The notes beneath the pieces are model-generated. The model saw only the letters and a list, made by a program, of their open reading frames with translations. It did not search any database and was not told where the DNA came from. Shown piece by piece: positions 17,602 through 26,374 of a DNA stretch of 34,231 nucleotides; the first letter of the stretch is position 1, and every line of letters starts with the position of its first letter. The position numbers and the translations under genes were made by a program. The DNA is from Christensenellaceae bacterium (GTDB lineage Bacteria; Bacillota; Clostridia; Christensenellales; DTU072), in NCBI GenBank assembly GCA_031259085.1, contig JAIRMA010000016.1:1-34231 (forward strand), given 5' to 3'.

Positions 17602-17847
17602 TCAGGTTTTTCGTATAAATTTAATATCTACTTTACAACCCAAAACATCAGCAATTGCTTCAATATTTCCTAGCTTTGACAAACCATTTATGACCATTGC
17701 AGAATAAGCTTGTTTAGTTTTCCCAAGCATTTGTGCTAGTTCATAATCCTTTAGTTTAGCTAAGCTTTTTGCGCGTGCGATCTCAGCTATTAGTCTTGCA
17801 TTTAATTCATCACTTACTTCGTAGGTGACGTACTTCTTATCATCCAT
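17602..17847 (-). CDS. Small XRE-type helix-turn-helix protein
   Basis: 81 residues. ATG with AAGGAG about a dozen bases upstream on the minus strand. Residues 28-78 form a Cro/C1-type helix-turn-helix: LKDYELAQMLGKTKQAYS (helices 2 and 3) and then IEAIADVLGCKVDIKF, the usual ending. The N-terminal 25 residues (YEVSDELNARLIAEIARAK) form an extra helix that may dimerise. It stands alone in AT-rich DNA, between nfnA and a decayed gene, with no clear target. It could be an antitoxin or phage-type regulator left from a lost element, but no toxin ORF is visible beside it. Confidence 0.75.
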   Translation of the reverse strand: MDDKKYVTYEVSDELNARLIAEIARAKSLAKLKDYELAQMLGKTKQAYSAMVINGLSKLGNIEAIADVLGCKVDIKFIRKT

Positions 17848-18129
17848 AAGAGAACAAACTCCTTATATTTTATTAATATAATAGCATAAAAAATGAGATT
17901 TGTAAATATTATAGAATGAAATCTCACAAATTTTGTTATAAATAACGAACCTCAATAAGAAATTTTCTTAAATCCATAAATATTGATATTTTTTAGAAAA
18001 TTCTAACTGAAAAGCTTTCTAAAATAAATCTAATGTCGTCCTTTAAGTCAGGACAAATAATGCTCTAATACAATACAAAGCAAAATGCAGTGCAATGTAT
18101 GATTAGTGAGTAGATCTTAAAATCGCAAT

Positions 18130-18645
18130 ACAATTTAAATAGTCAGATGATAAGAGAAAATCTGCTATATGCATAATTTTGATGTCTTTATATGTATGTA
18201 TGTCAAAAGAATCGGTTTTTAAGAGATATTTAGTACAATCGCAATAATCTTGTACTTTTTATAATGGGCTAAATTCACGCGTTTCAGCTGATTTTAGTTC
18301 AATGCGATCTGAGACCTTATAATATACAACTTACTTACTTGTCGTGTTGCTATAAAGTTAATTTCAAAATCATCATACGTCTGAAAGTAAACCTCATAGC
18401 CACGCCTAATCAGTTCAAGATAGACAATATCTCTAGAGCAAATGTGGCAGTTTCGTTTTTAAAACCCAATAAAGCATACCGCATTGCAGTATCACAAACA
18501 TAAAATATATCAAAGGTTTTTAAAAGCGCTTTACCCTCAATATCGTATTGTCTACAGTGATATATGATGAATGCATTTTCAAGGTTTTTGAGATAATTCA
18601 GAATGGTTTTCACACTAATTGTTATGAGGCGAAGCCTTTTATTAA
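18130..18645 (-). pseudogene. Decayed C-terminal part of a DUF4143-type ATPase gene
   Basis: Reading the minus strand, three frames in turn give parts of one protein. First comes NYLKNLENAFIIYHCRQYDI through FYVCDTAMRYALLGF. After a one-base loss near 18430 (GAGATATTG where GAGAATATTG is expected) comes IVYLELIRRGYEVYFQTYDD. After a second shift near 18325 comes YYKVSDRIELKSAETREFSP, then a stop at 18259-18261, then KYLLKTDSFDI and MHIADFLLSSDY. This is the order and wording of the C-terminal half of DUF4143 AAA-type ATPases common in anaerobes. The N-terminal Walker half is absent; homology ends beside the terminator at 18640-18680. The first segment reads as a 67-codon ORF (18410-18613, GTG) but is not an independent gene. 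Confidence 0.8.
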
Positions 18646-18680
18646 AAACTATGCCACAAATCCTAAGATTTGTGGCATAG
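18636..18680 (-). terminator. Rho-independent terminator of the padR operon
   Basis: A perfect 14-bp stem (18649-18662 with 18667-18680) around the loop CTAA, followed on the minus strand by AGTTTTTAATAAAA. It lies 22 bases beyond the stop of the HAAS-type membrane protein gene and marks the end of that operon. Confidence 0.85.
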
Positions 18681-18701
18681 AGTTATTTTGGAATTTGGAA
18701 G

Positions 18702-19502
18702 TTATTTTATTGATCTATCTTTAGTAATTCTCTTATCTAGTTTGCGTATCATCAAAACTAATGAAATTAGAACACCGACTAGAACTATTAACCAGGTGGG
18801 GTGGTAAGTATCAATGATTGTAGCAATTAACAAATATATGGCGATAGAAGATGACATTGTAAGTCCGACTTCAGAAAATAGTGATACATTTTTTTTCTTT
18901 GTAATTCTTGTTTTTATAATATGCAGTATGAAAATAATTGGGAATATAAATAAGAATATTGACCAAGCTCTGTCGTCTTGAGCCCATCCATTATTGATTC
19001 CAAACGCTAACCCAAGATATAGGCATGTTAAAATAATTAATGCGTACAATGAAAAAATGATTGTTGTAGCACCATGTCTTTTGACAGAAAAACTATGACG
19101 TATGACATCGAATGTGATGTATGCAATTAGTATTACACCCATAGCTGGAAATATTGTGTAAGCAGGTATTTCCCAATTGTCTGTAAAATAGGCAATTCCT
19201 ATATACAGGATAACAGAAATTATAGAAATGACAGCGCAATATAAAAATTTACGCAACATACGGCCATCCCGGATGATATCGATAGGATTTGCTGACAATG
19301 CACGCTTAGTCTCTGAAAAGTCACCTAGACTATCAATGCATTTTCTATATATCTCATTCTCAGATAATTCTGAATTTTGTAAATCTGATGCCTTTGACAT
19401 CAAGGCATCATATAATTCAGCCTTGAAATCTGCAGTCGCCTTATTTGTAGGCAAAGTGCTCGTTTCTTTGTCTATATAGTTCTTAAATCTTTCTACTAAC
19501 AT
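18702..19502 (-). CDS. HAAS-domain-like membrane protein paired with PadR
   Basis: 266 residues. The N-terminal 65 residues (VERFKNYIDKET..., SEDNEIYRKC-like helix, SLGDFSETKRAL) are the three-helix HAAS/DUF1700-like signalling domain often fused to permeases. About six membrane helices follow, from residue 86 (FLYCAVISIISVILY) to 255. The C-terminus is basic and cytoplasmic. It lies 46 bases downstream of the padR gene on the same strand and ends at a strong terminator. In this arrangement the membrane protein is thought to regulate or be regulated with PadR in envelope stress or drug response; the substrate is unknown. It is not a recognisable transporter. Confidence 0.75.
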   Translation of the reverse strand: MLVERFKNYIDKETSTLPTNKATADFKAELYDALMSKASDLQNSELSENEIYRKCIDSLGDFSETKRALSANPIDIIRDGRMLRKFLYCAVISIISVILYIGIAYFTDNWEIPAYTIFPAMGVILIAYITFDVIRHSFSVKRHGATTIIFSLYALIILTCLYLGLAFGINNGWAQDDRAWSIFLFIFPIIFILHIIKTRITKKKNVSLFSEVGLTMSSSIAIYLLIATIIDTYHPTWLIVLVGVLISLVLMIRKLDKRITKDRSIK

Positions 19503-19548
19503 ATATGTCTCCTTAATATATTATTTTGAATAAATATTATTATAATAA

Positions 19549-19887
19549 TTAGTTAACAATCGGTCCAATTATCAAATTGTTCAAAAGCCTTGATATTTGT
19601 TTCCATTCAACTAGCCTATCATTATATAATTTTGATCCCGCTTTAGTAATGCTGTAATACTTGCGGCGCGCACCAAACGTGCCATCGCCCCAATAAGTAG
19701 TAATCAAACCATCCGTTTCCATACGTCTAAAGGCCGTGTAAATAGTCGCATCCTTTACATCTATTAAACCTTCTCCAGCTTCTATTATTTCCTTAGTGAT
19801 TTCATATCCATAACTATCCTTAGCACTGAGAATCCTTAGGATAATTGTCTCGGTATGACCTCTGAGAACATCACTGCTTACAGCCAT
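19549..19887 (-). CDS. PadR-family transcriptional regulator
   Basis: 112 residues. ATG preceded by AGGAGGG on the minus strand. This is a short PadR subfamily-2 protein: winged helix from SSDVLRGHTETIILRILS through DSYGYEIT, the recognition part in ATIYTAFRRMETDGLI, and the wing GARRKYYSITKAG. The C-terminal helix ends in WKQISRLLNNLI and would form the dimer. It is first of a two-gene operon with the HAAS-type membrane protein. A palindrome sits between its promoter and its start, fitting autorepression. Confidence 0.9.
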   Translation of the reverse strand: MAVSSDVLRGHTETIILRILSAKDSYGYEITKEIIEAGEGLIDVKDATIYTAFRRMETDGLITTYWGDGTFGARRKYYSITKAGSKLYNDRLVEWKQISRLLNNLIIGPIVN

Positions 19888-19920
19888 ATTAACCCTCCTA
19901 AGATACCAAACTATATTATC

Positions 19921-19939
19921 TATATAATCTGTTTATATA
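19921..19939. promoter_or_regulatory. Candidate PadR operator
   Basis: TATATAA-TCTGT-TTATATA, a perfect 7+7 palindrome with a five-base centre. It touches the downstream edge of the padR -10 box, so bound protein would cover the start of transcription. The AT-rich setting makes chance palindromes common. Confidence 0.4.
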
Positions 19940-19966
19940 TTATAACACAAAAATCCAAAAAGTAAA
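19939..19966 (-). promoter_or_regulatory. Likely padR operon promoter
   Basis: On the minus strand TTTACT and TATAAT are 16 bases apart, and TGT directly before the -10 makes it an extended -10. It lies 52-79 bases upstream of the padR ATG. Confidence 0.55.
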
Positions 19967-20215
19967 TAGTAAAATCGAAATTTGTTAAAAAATTAGTGAA
20001 ATTAAATAAACTTTGAAAAATATAGCGATTAAACAGATAATTTGAATTAACGTGGATATTTAACTAAAATTAATGATATGTTATAGAAATATAATATGAA
20101 TATTGCTTAAAACTATGGAATTGATCAAAAAACGAATAGAATTAAATATTTACGAGTTTAATAAAAGGAAACAAATGGTTGCTTTTACTAATCAACGACA
20201 AAAAATGTCCATATA

Positions 20216-22387
20216 TCATCCTGGTGGTTTTCTCTTTCTGGGGCGTATTGATAGCAAAGCCGCCGAATAAATAGAGATTATTAGTGCAATCATAATCGAC
20301 CCCGCGCCTAATAATATAGTTAAATTTTTTACGATCATGTTGCTAGCATAAATTGCTACTGCAAAACAACCTATGGAGCATGCAATACCACTTCGCATAA
20401 TGTGTGGTAGTGTTTCGCACATGGCTAGTTCAATAGGTTGATCAAAATTGCTTTTTTTATAAGATTCAAAACTATTAAATAGAGTTAGTGTATATAATAA
20501 GACTATCGGTGCTAATATTCCTGCGGCTAACAGATATACTAGGAAGTTAGTATTAGTCAACGTAAAAAGGATAGTAAATGAGGTAGAAAGAGCCATAGCG
20601 ATTCTTAAAACCATAGACACTAAAAAACCTTTCTTTAATGATTTTAGTAATATAGTAAACAGAATTAACATAACCAAAAACACTATAGATTCTATTATAA
20701 GGAATCTCGTATGTACATCTTTAGACATGTCATATATGCCAGTTGAGACGCCGAATTTAAAAGATTTGCTAAAATATTTATCAGTAATATCAGATATTTG
20801 AGTATAAGTGGCAACTGAATCTGATTCTGTAATATTGCTACTTAATATAATAGTACACATTGTGTACCATGTATCATTTGCTTTAGCAAAGAAATTTTCT
20901 ATGTCACCTGGCATCAATGGAATTAAAGCTATAACTTTTTCTGGGGCAATATCTATTGCAGTAAACGCCCCAAGAACAGAATTAACGTGTTCTAAGTTTT
21001 TTAATTCAGTTATATAATCTGCTTGCGTCATATTGTCTTCAGGAATCACTGGCACTGCTATTATTAATTGGTTTGCTAACTTATCGGATCCTAACTCGAT
21101 ATTAGTTTTCTCGTTAGTCACATTAGACATTTTAAAATAAGAAAGATAAATTGAATCATCCGATTGATTGAGTAATATTGAGAAAATACCTAAAAGAGTG
21201 AGAATAAGAAGTAGCGACCGTTTGTATTCTGGTTTTGAATATACTTTGTAAGCAAGCTTTGGGGTTAATTCAAAATGACGTACAAATTTCTTTTTTAATG
21301 TGATTTTATCTAAAGCCATTAAAATTGGTGGGGTAAAAAACAATATGACAATTGTAGTGATAAAAATTCCTCGAATCAGTGAGAAAGTTATATCGAATCC
21401 CATCGGCATTAAAGAGATTGACAGAATGGCTATCATTGAAAACAAACTCGTCAATATTATGGTCGGATATTTTGCAGTTATAGTAGATTTAATTGCTGGG
21501 ATTGGTGAATCATACTGATCACGCTTATCTCTATAATGGGCAATTAACATCAACATAACAGCTAGTGTATAAGCTAGTTGAATTAGAGCAGTGGTGGCAA
21601 CAGCTACTACTGATACTTGTGGGAGTAAATAGTTGGCACCGATAGTTATTGCAATTGATAAAAGTAGTATGATAATGAACGGCAGAGTTTCAAAAAGCGA
21701 ACGTGATGTCATTAGTAATACAAGGATCACAGCAAGTGCTGCAATTAACATATACATAGGTAATTCATCTAGAGTATCATGCATAACGGTCTTAGCAGTA
21801 GCTGTCATTCCTGCAAAAGACACATCACGAGGAGACAATTCATCTGAAATAGAATCTAATAAATCAAATGCAGCAGTGCTACCAGGTGTGTAAGAATGTA
21901 GTATTAAAACTAAATATACTGAATTCTCATCTGACACTGGTTGTTTTAAAAAGTCTTTAAACTCTGCAGTATCAATTTCTATATCAGTAAATATACTAAG
22001 CAGGGAATCTATCATATCGAATACTTCTAAAGTTCCATACCATACAAGTTGTTCTACTGCACTAAAGTTTGATATAGTGTCAATCTTTTGGGCTAATTCA
22101 GTGTCGTCTGTAGTTTTTCCTTCAACAGCAAACATTGCATCTCCAGATACATTAAAATGTTCCTTCAAAAAATCGAGGCCTTTTCTTGTGTCGTGATTGC
22201 CAGTTATATAGTCTAAGACATTAGAGTTTGCTTTATTTTCGCTAATAAATCCATATATGCCTGCAATTGACAACAATATTAGTAGACCAATAAAAGCCAG
22301 CATCATTTTATAATGACGTGCTAAAAAAAGAAACGGACGTGAAAAATCGAAATGTTTAAAACTACCTTTTTTAAAACCTTTGCTCAC
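20216..22387 (-). CDS. RND/MMPL-family membrane transporter
   Basis: 723 residues from GTG 22387, with AAGGGA eight bases upstream. It has two similar halves, each with one N-terminal membrane helix (residues about 28-48 and 390-408), an extracytoplasmic loop of 150 or so residues, and five clustered helices (about 210-345 and 565-715). This is the twelve-helix MMPL layout found in Gram-positive RND exporters of lipids and hydrophobic compounds. The first loop carries GKTTDDTELAQKIDTI and the porter-like fold. The C-terminus is short and basic (RPRKRKPPG). It begins 27 bases after the diaminopimelate-decarboxylase-like gene, so the two are probably co-transcribed. The substrate cannot be told. 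Confidence 0.85.
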   Translation of the reverse strand: MSKGFKKGSFKHFDFSRPFLFLARHYKMMLAFIGLLILLSIAGIYGFISENKANSNVLDYITGNHDTRKGLDFLKEHFNVSGDAMFAVEGKTTDDTELAQKIDTISNFSAVEQLVWYGTLEVFDMIDSLLSIFTDIEIDTAEFKDFLKQPVSDENSVYLVLILHSYTPGSTAAFDLLDSISDELSPRDVSFAGMTATAKTVMHDTLDELPMYMLIAALAVILVLLMTSRSLFETLPFIIILLLSIAITIGANYLLPQVSVVAVATTALIQLAYTLAVMLMLIAHYRDKRDQYDSPIPAIKSTITAKYPTIILTSLFSMIAILSISLMPMGFDITFSLIRGIFITTIVILFFTPPILMALDKITLKKKFVRHFELTPKLAYKVYSKPEYKRSLLLILTLLGIFSILLNQSDDSIYLSYFKMSNVTNEKTNIELGSDKLANQLIIAVPVIPEDNMTQADYITELKNLEHVNSVLGAFTAIDIAPEKVIALIPLMPGDIENFFAKANDTWYTMCTIILSSNITESDSVATYTQISDITDKYFSKSFKFGVSTGIYDMSKDVHTRFLIIESIVFLVMLILFTILLKSLKKGFLVSMVLRIAMALSTSFTILFTLTNTNFLVYLLAAGILAPIVLLYTLTLFNSFESYKKSNFDQPIELAMCETLPHIMRSGIACSIGCFAVAIYASNMIVKNLTILLGAGSIMIALIISIYSAALLSIRPRKRKPPG

Positions 22388-22414
22388 AATAAAAATCCCT
22401 TAAGCCTTAAAACC

Positions 22415-23674
22415 TTAAGACTTCTTAAACTCATCATAAATATCTAATGTGCTGAAATAATCGTCTAAAGTTTCAGCACGTCTAATTAATCTAAACGTCC
22501 CATTACTCTGCAGTAAGATTTCTGCACTTCTTAATTTTCCGTTATAATTATATCCCATGGCATGTCCATGGGCGCCACTGTCGTGGATAAATAATATATC
22601 ACCATAGTCAACAATGGGGAGATGCCTGTTTATAGCAAACTTATCACTATTTTCGCAAAGTGATCCTACAACATCATACACTTTTTCATCAGGCAGTGTT
22701 TCTTTTCCCAAAACCGTAATGTGATGATAAGCACCATAAATAGCAGGTCTCATGAGATGTGCTGCACATGCATCGACACCTATATATTCGCGGTAAGTAT
22801 GTTTGAAATGAATAACTGTAGTGACAAGCCCCCCGTATGGTGCTAACATATATCTACCCAATTCAGTGAATAGTTTTATGTCAGTGTATCCGTTTGCTGT
22901 AAATATAGAATCATAGGCCTGTTTTACACCAAATGAAACCTTATATATATCAACCTTTTCTTGTTCAGGTCTATAAGGTATACCTATCCCCCCGCTCAAA
23001 TTTACAAATGTAAACTTAACACCTGTCTCTTGCATCAATTCAAGGACTGTTGTAAACATAACACGTGCTAGAAGTGGATAATAGTCGTTGCCTACTGTGT
23101 TTGAGGCTAAGAACGAATGCAATCCAAATTCCTTAACCCCGAGCAGTTTTAGCTTTTTGACCGCTTGAGTTAGCTGAGCCCTCGTGAGTCCATACTTTGC
23201 TTCTTCGGGGTTGCCCATGATGTCTTTATCTGTTCCAAACTCGCCACCTGGATTAAACCTTAAACATATTTTTTCAGGAATGCCAGCATGAGTATCTAGA
23301 AAATCAATATGAGTTAAGTCATCTAGGTTAATGATAGCATCCAATTTCCGTGCTAACACGTACTCTTCCGCGCTCGTTTCATTGCTAGAAAACATGATCT
23401 CATTGCCTCTAAACCCCAATTTCTCAGCCATCTTTAGCTCAGCTAATGATGAACAATCCAACCCACACCCAAATTTAGCTAAGAGTCTAATTATTGCAGG
23501 ATTAGGGGTTGCTTTAACAGCAAAGTATTCTTTGAATCCAGCGTTCCATGAAAAAGCATCATATAATTCACGTGCATTATCAGATATCCCCTTTTCGTCA
23601 TAGACATGGAAAGGGGTTGGAAATTCTGATATAATTTCTTTTGCTTTTGTTAGGGTTAAAAAACATTTTTTCAT
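22415..23674 (-). CDS. lysA: Diaminopimelate-decarboxylase-like PLP enzyme
   Basis: 419 residues from ATG 23674; a TTG four codons upstream (23686) is less likely. It is a fold-III (alanine-racemase-like) decarboxylase. Lys54 in FAVKATPNP holds PLP. GLHSFLASN, LSGGIGIPY and ELGRYMLAPYG are the cofactor and substrate loops. GSLCENSDKFA carries the catalytic cysteine, and MGYNYNGKLRSAEILL ends the C-terminal barrel. The expected reaction is meso-diaminopimelate to L-lysine, the last step of lysine synthesis. The wording MRPAIYGAYHHI is slightly unlike classical LysA (normally RPALY), so a related amino-acid decarboxylase is possible. It is 83 bases downstream of rpsP on the same strand and 27 bases upstream of the RND transporter. 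Confidence 0.8.
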   Translation of the reverse strand: MKKCFLTLTKAKEIISEFPTPFHVYDEKGISDNARELYDAFSWNAGFKEYFAVKATPNPAIIRLLAKFGCGLDCSSLAELKMAEKLGFRGNEIMFSSNETSAEEYVLARKLDAIINLDDLTHIDFLDTHAGIPEKICLRFNPGGEFGTDKDIMGNPEEAKYGLTRAQLTQAVKKLKLLGVKEFGLHSFLASNTVGNDYYPLLARVMFTTVLELMQETGVKFTFVNLSGGIGIPYRPEQEKVDIYKVSFGVKQAYDSIFTANGYTDIKLFTELGRYMLAPYGGLVTTVIHFKHTYREYIGVDACAAHLMRPAIYGAYHHITVLGKETLPDEKVYDVVGSLCENSDKFAINRHLPIVDYGDILFIHDSGAHGHAMGYNYNGKLRSAEILLQSNGTFRLIRRAETLDDYFSTLDIYDEFKKS

Positions 23675-23757
23675 GGTGTATCTCAATTAGCAAAACTGTA
23701 TGATTTAAAAATAAACATACACTTAAAAAGCTTAGTATTTAGAGTATCATTGTGACT

Positions 23758-24105
23758 TTATTCAGCGATATGTGCTTTAACAGCTGCGTCTACTGTATCT
23801 TTTATTTCATCTGTAGTTATTTCAGCATTTTCAGTAGTAATAGTAGGCTCTTTGCTAGCGCCTTCGATTACTCCAGCATGAAATAAAAGATTTTTGACTG
23901 TGTCTGTAGGTTGTGCTCCATATGAGAGCCACTTCTTAGCGATCTCTGAATCGATTTTAATTTCAGGTGGCTCCTTAACAGGATTGTAATAACCGATTTG
24001 CTCGATGTACTGTCCATCACGGGATTTTCTTGAATCAGTTGCTACGATCCTATAGAAAGGTGATTTTTTTGAACCCATGCGGGTAAGTCTTAATTTTACT
24101 GCCAT
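23758..24105 (-). CDS. rpsP: 30S ribosomal protein S16
   Basis: 115 residues; GGAGGA just upstream of the [38 protein letters not shown] and [16 protein letters not shown] are the family's conserved blocks. The common form is about 80-90 residues. Here an acidic, Thr-rich tail of 30 or so residues ([19 protein letters not shown]) is added. It follows ffh by 57 bases, as in many Firmicutes. The usual next genes (KH-domain, rimM, trmD, rplS) do not follow in this window. Confidence 0.97.
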   Translation of the reverse strand: MAVKLRLTRMGSKKSPFYRIVATDSRKSRDGQYIEQIGYYNPVKEPPEIKIDSEIAKKWLSYGAQPTDTVKNLLFHAGVIEGASKEPTITTENAEITTDEIKDTVDAAVKAHIAE

Positions 24106-24162
24106 TTTATCCTCCGATAAATTTTAATATGTGATCTTTATTCTAAATTGTCTATTAACAAA

Positions 24163-25479
24163 TTAAAATTTGAATGGGAATTTCTTCCCAGATTGTAATT
24201 GCTTCATCATCGCCTTGCTTTGTGTAAATTCGTTTAAGAACCTATTGACGTCTTGCACGGTTTGTCCACATCCAGAAGCGATTCTTCTGCGCCTTGATCC
24301 TTTGATAATATCTGGATTTGAACGTTCCTTAGGGGTCATAGAGAGCACGATAGCCCGATTGCGATCTAGTTTTTTCTCATCCACATTTAGATTTTGCCCA
24401 CGTACTTTATTTGCAAGTCCAGGTAACATACTGACAACATCAGTTAAATTTCCGAGTTTTTTCAAGTCTTTTAATTGATTGAGGTAGTCATTCAAGTCAA
24501 AATTATTCGACATGATTTTTTTGCTCATTTTGAGTGCTTCTTCTTCAGAGAATGCATTCTGTGCTTTTTCAATCAAGGTTAGAACATCACCCATTCCCAA
24601 AATTCTGCTCGCCATTCTATCTGGATGGAATGGCTCAAGGTCCCCAAATTTTTCGCCTGTACCAGCAAATTTAATTGGCTTCCCACAGATTGCTCTTATT
24701 GATAAGGCGGCGCCCCCGCGCGTGTCTCCATCTAGTTTTGTTAAAATGACACCTGTTATATCCAATTTTGCATTGAATGTGCCAGCAACATTGACAGACT
24801 CCTGCCCTAGCATTGAGTCAACTACTAATAGGATTTCTCTAGGAGATACTTTAGCTTTGATGTTTTGTAACTCACGCATCAAAACATCGTCGATTTGCAA
24901 TCTGCCTGCAGTGTCAATAATGACTACATCAAAACCAACTTTAGACGCATATTTTATAGACTCCTCAGCAATTTTGACGGGATCAGTATTCCCCATCTCA
25001 AAAACTTCGGTTTTAACTTTTTCACCAACAATTTGAAGTTGCTTTATCGCAGCTGGTCTATATATATCTGCAGCCACTAACAACACTTTCTTATGATCTT
25101 TTTGGAGGAATGTCGCAAGTTTTCCACACATTGTGGTTTTCCCAGCACCTTGTAATCCGCACATCATTATTACAGTAGGTGGCCTATCTGCAATCTCAAT
25201 TTTTGAATGCGTGCTCCCCATCAATTCGATCAATTCATCGTTTACAATCTTTATGACCTGTTGAGATGACTGTAAACCTTTGAGTATCGTTTCGCCTATT
25301 GCCTTTTCTGATACGCTTTTTATGAAGTTCTTTACTACATTAAAATTTACATCAGCTTCTAGGAGCGCAACACGCACTTCACGCATTGCCTCTTTGATTT
25401 CTAATTCAGTAAGTGCACCTCTGTTTTTAAGCTTAGAAAAAGCATGATTCAGTTTGTCGCTTAAACTTGAGAATATCAT
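24163..25479 (-). CDS. ffh: Signal recognition particle protein Ffh
   Basis: 438 residues; ATG with GGAG about eight bases upstream. N domain at 1-90, then the GTPase: GLQGAGKTT (G1), DTAGRLQ (G3), TKLDGDTRGG (G4), FAGTGEKFGDLEPF closing loop. The methionine-rich M domain is at about 295-430, with RRRRIASGCG marking the SRP-RNA-binding helix. It targets nascent membrane and secreted proteins together with 4.5S RNA and FtsY. The family's usual length is 440-450. ylxM, often just upstream, is not seen; 895 bases with no clear gene precede it. Confidence 0.97.
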   Translation of the reverse strand: MIFSSLSDKLNHAFSKLKNRGALTELEIKEAMREVRVALLEADVNFNVVKNFIKSVSEKAIGETILKGLQSSQQVIKIVNDELIELMGSTHSKIEIADRPPTVIMMCGLQGAGKTTMCGKLATFLQKDHKKVLLVAADIYRPAAIKQLQIVGEKVKTEVFEMGNTDPVKIAEESIKYASKVGFDVVIIDTAGRLQIDDVLMRELQNIKAKVSPREILLVVDSMLGQESVNVAGTFNAKLDITGVILTKLDGDTRGGAALSIRAICGKPIKFAGTGEKFGDLEPFHPDRMASRILGMGDVLTLIEKAQNAFSEEEALKMSKKIMSNNFDLNDYLNQLKDLKKLGNLTDVVSMLPGLANKVRGQNLNVDEKKLDRNRAIVLSMTPKERSNPDIIKGSRRRRIASGCGQTVQDVNRFLNEFTQSKAMMKQLQSGKKFPFKF

Positions 25480-26267
25480 TTTAATAACTCCACAAAGTAG
25501 ACAGTAAATTATTTAATCATAGTCAAATCACAAGTAGTATTATAAGGACACATTATTTATCGCACATTGTGAATCAATTAACTAAACAAGCTTAAAAAAA
25601 CAAAGTTAATAAGGCTTTAGCCTAGTCATGTTTAAAGTATCTTTAGTATCATTACTGCATCAATTGTAAATATGTTAAGACATAGCTTTACATATAAACC
25701 AACATACTATATAGTATTAATGTCAATGTAGATAATATTTTACACTAAGTGTTTAATAAAAGGCATTAATAACTAATAGTTTAAATCTATAAATGAAACC
25801 ACAACAAAACATGAGCGACTTTTTAAGTATTTATTAAACTTAAAACAGTTATATAAGCTTTTTAATTAAATAGTAGGTAAATACAAAACCAAAGTCATAT
25901 TGTTACAATTTAACCTTAAATGGAGCCAATAATTTTGATTTCACAAACAAACCGAAAAACAATGCAATAAACATAGTAGAGCCATAAATTATATCAATAC
26001 TAGTGTTTGTATGTTTTTTTAGTGTCCACAAGTAATTATCTAAACTCAGTGAAATCTTTGGTTGATATTCACTTAAGAGTTGGGTTAACACTCTTCTAAA
26101 AATAATTAGATAATATATTAAAACATTAATAGATTTATGTCAAATAAATTTATGTAATTTAAGTATCCTAGTTAAAAACTATTATTAACATGTTCAAAAA
26201 AAATTATGTTCAACGGCGTATTTTTTTTGCTATTTTTAAAAATCTAACACCATTTACTAAATAGGGA

Positions 26268-26296
26268 TTGACAATTTGTGTCCTAAGTGATATTAT
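26268..26296 (+). promoter_or_regulatory. Sigma-A promoter of the HD-GYP response regulator
   Basis: TTGACA, 17 bases, TATTAT. The -35 is perfect and the -10 differs by one base. The expected start near 26303 leaves a leader of about 70 bases before the TTG start at 26375. Confidence 0.85.
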
Positions 26297-26309
26297 TAAA
26301 TCGTTATAA

Positions 26310-26332
26310 AAACTGCTAATTTAGTAGTTTTA
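26310..26332 (+). promoter_or_regulatory. Leader hairpin of the HD-GYP mRNA
   Basis: AAAACTGCTAA and TTAGTAGTTTT pair almost completely (one G-T pair) around a very short centre, so in RNA about nine pairs would close. It lies just inside the predicted transcript and could be an early stem or an operator-type palindrome. It is A/T-rich and weak as a terminator. Confidence 0.35.
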
Positions 26333-26374
26333 AACTGTTACGCTACTTAGTGACTTATTCTACAGGAGTTTGAG

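Larger units (their letters stand above)
19888..20215. other. 328-base intergenic region between padR and the RND transporter
   Basis: It contains the padR promoter and palindrome at its low-coordinate end. The remainder is AT-rich with no ORF that has a ribosome site, and no clear terminator for the transporter gene whose stop is at 20216. Confidence 0.5.
25480..26374. other. Long AT-rich intergenic region between ffh and the HD-GYP gene
   Basis: The two flanking genes diverge, so their promoters should lie here. The plus-strand promoter is plain (26268-26296). For ffh no clear -35/-10 pair was found. A 62-codon GTG ORF on the minus strand (25903-26091) has a hydrophobic helix but no proper ribosome site. 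A run of T at 26220-26228 follows a run of A at 26196-26203. Nothing else is recognised. Confidence 0.5.

Noticed and set aside
17602-17847. Toxin-antitoxin pair built on the XRE protein
   Set aside because: No toxin-like ORF lies on either side; only a decayed ATPase fragment and empty DNA are present.
18410-18613. 67-residue protein on the minus strand
   Set aside because: It is one frame of a frameshifted DUF4143 ATPase remnant whose homology continues past its stop in other frames, so it is listed as part of a pseudogene.
24512-25036. 174-residue plus-strand ORF opposite ffh
   Set aside because: It is an antisense shadow of a highly conserved gene, with no recognisable domain.
25903-26091. 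62-codon GTG ORF on the minus strand with a hydrophobic helix
   Set aside because: The purine-rich bases abut the GTG, leaving no proper ribosome-site spacing, and there is no family resemblance. Such ORFs are expected by chance in AT-rich DNA.
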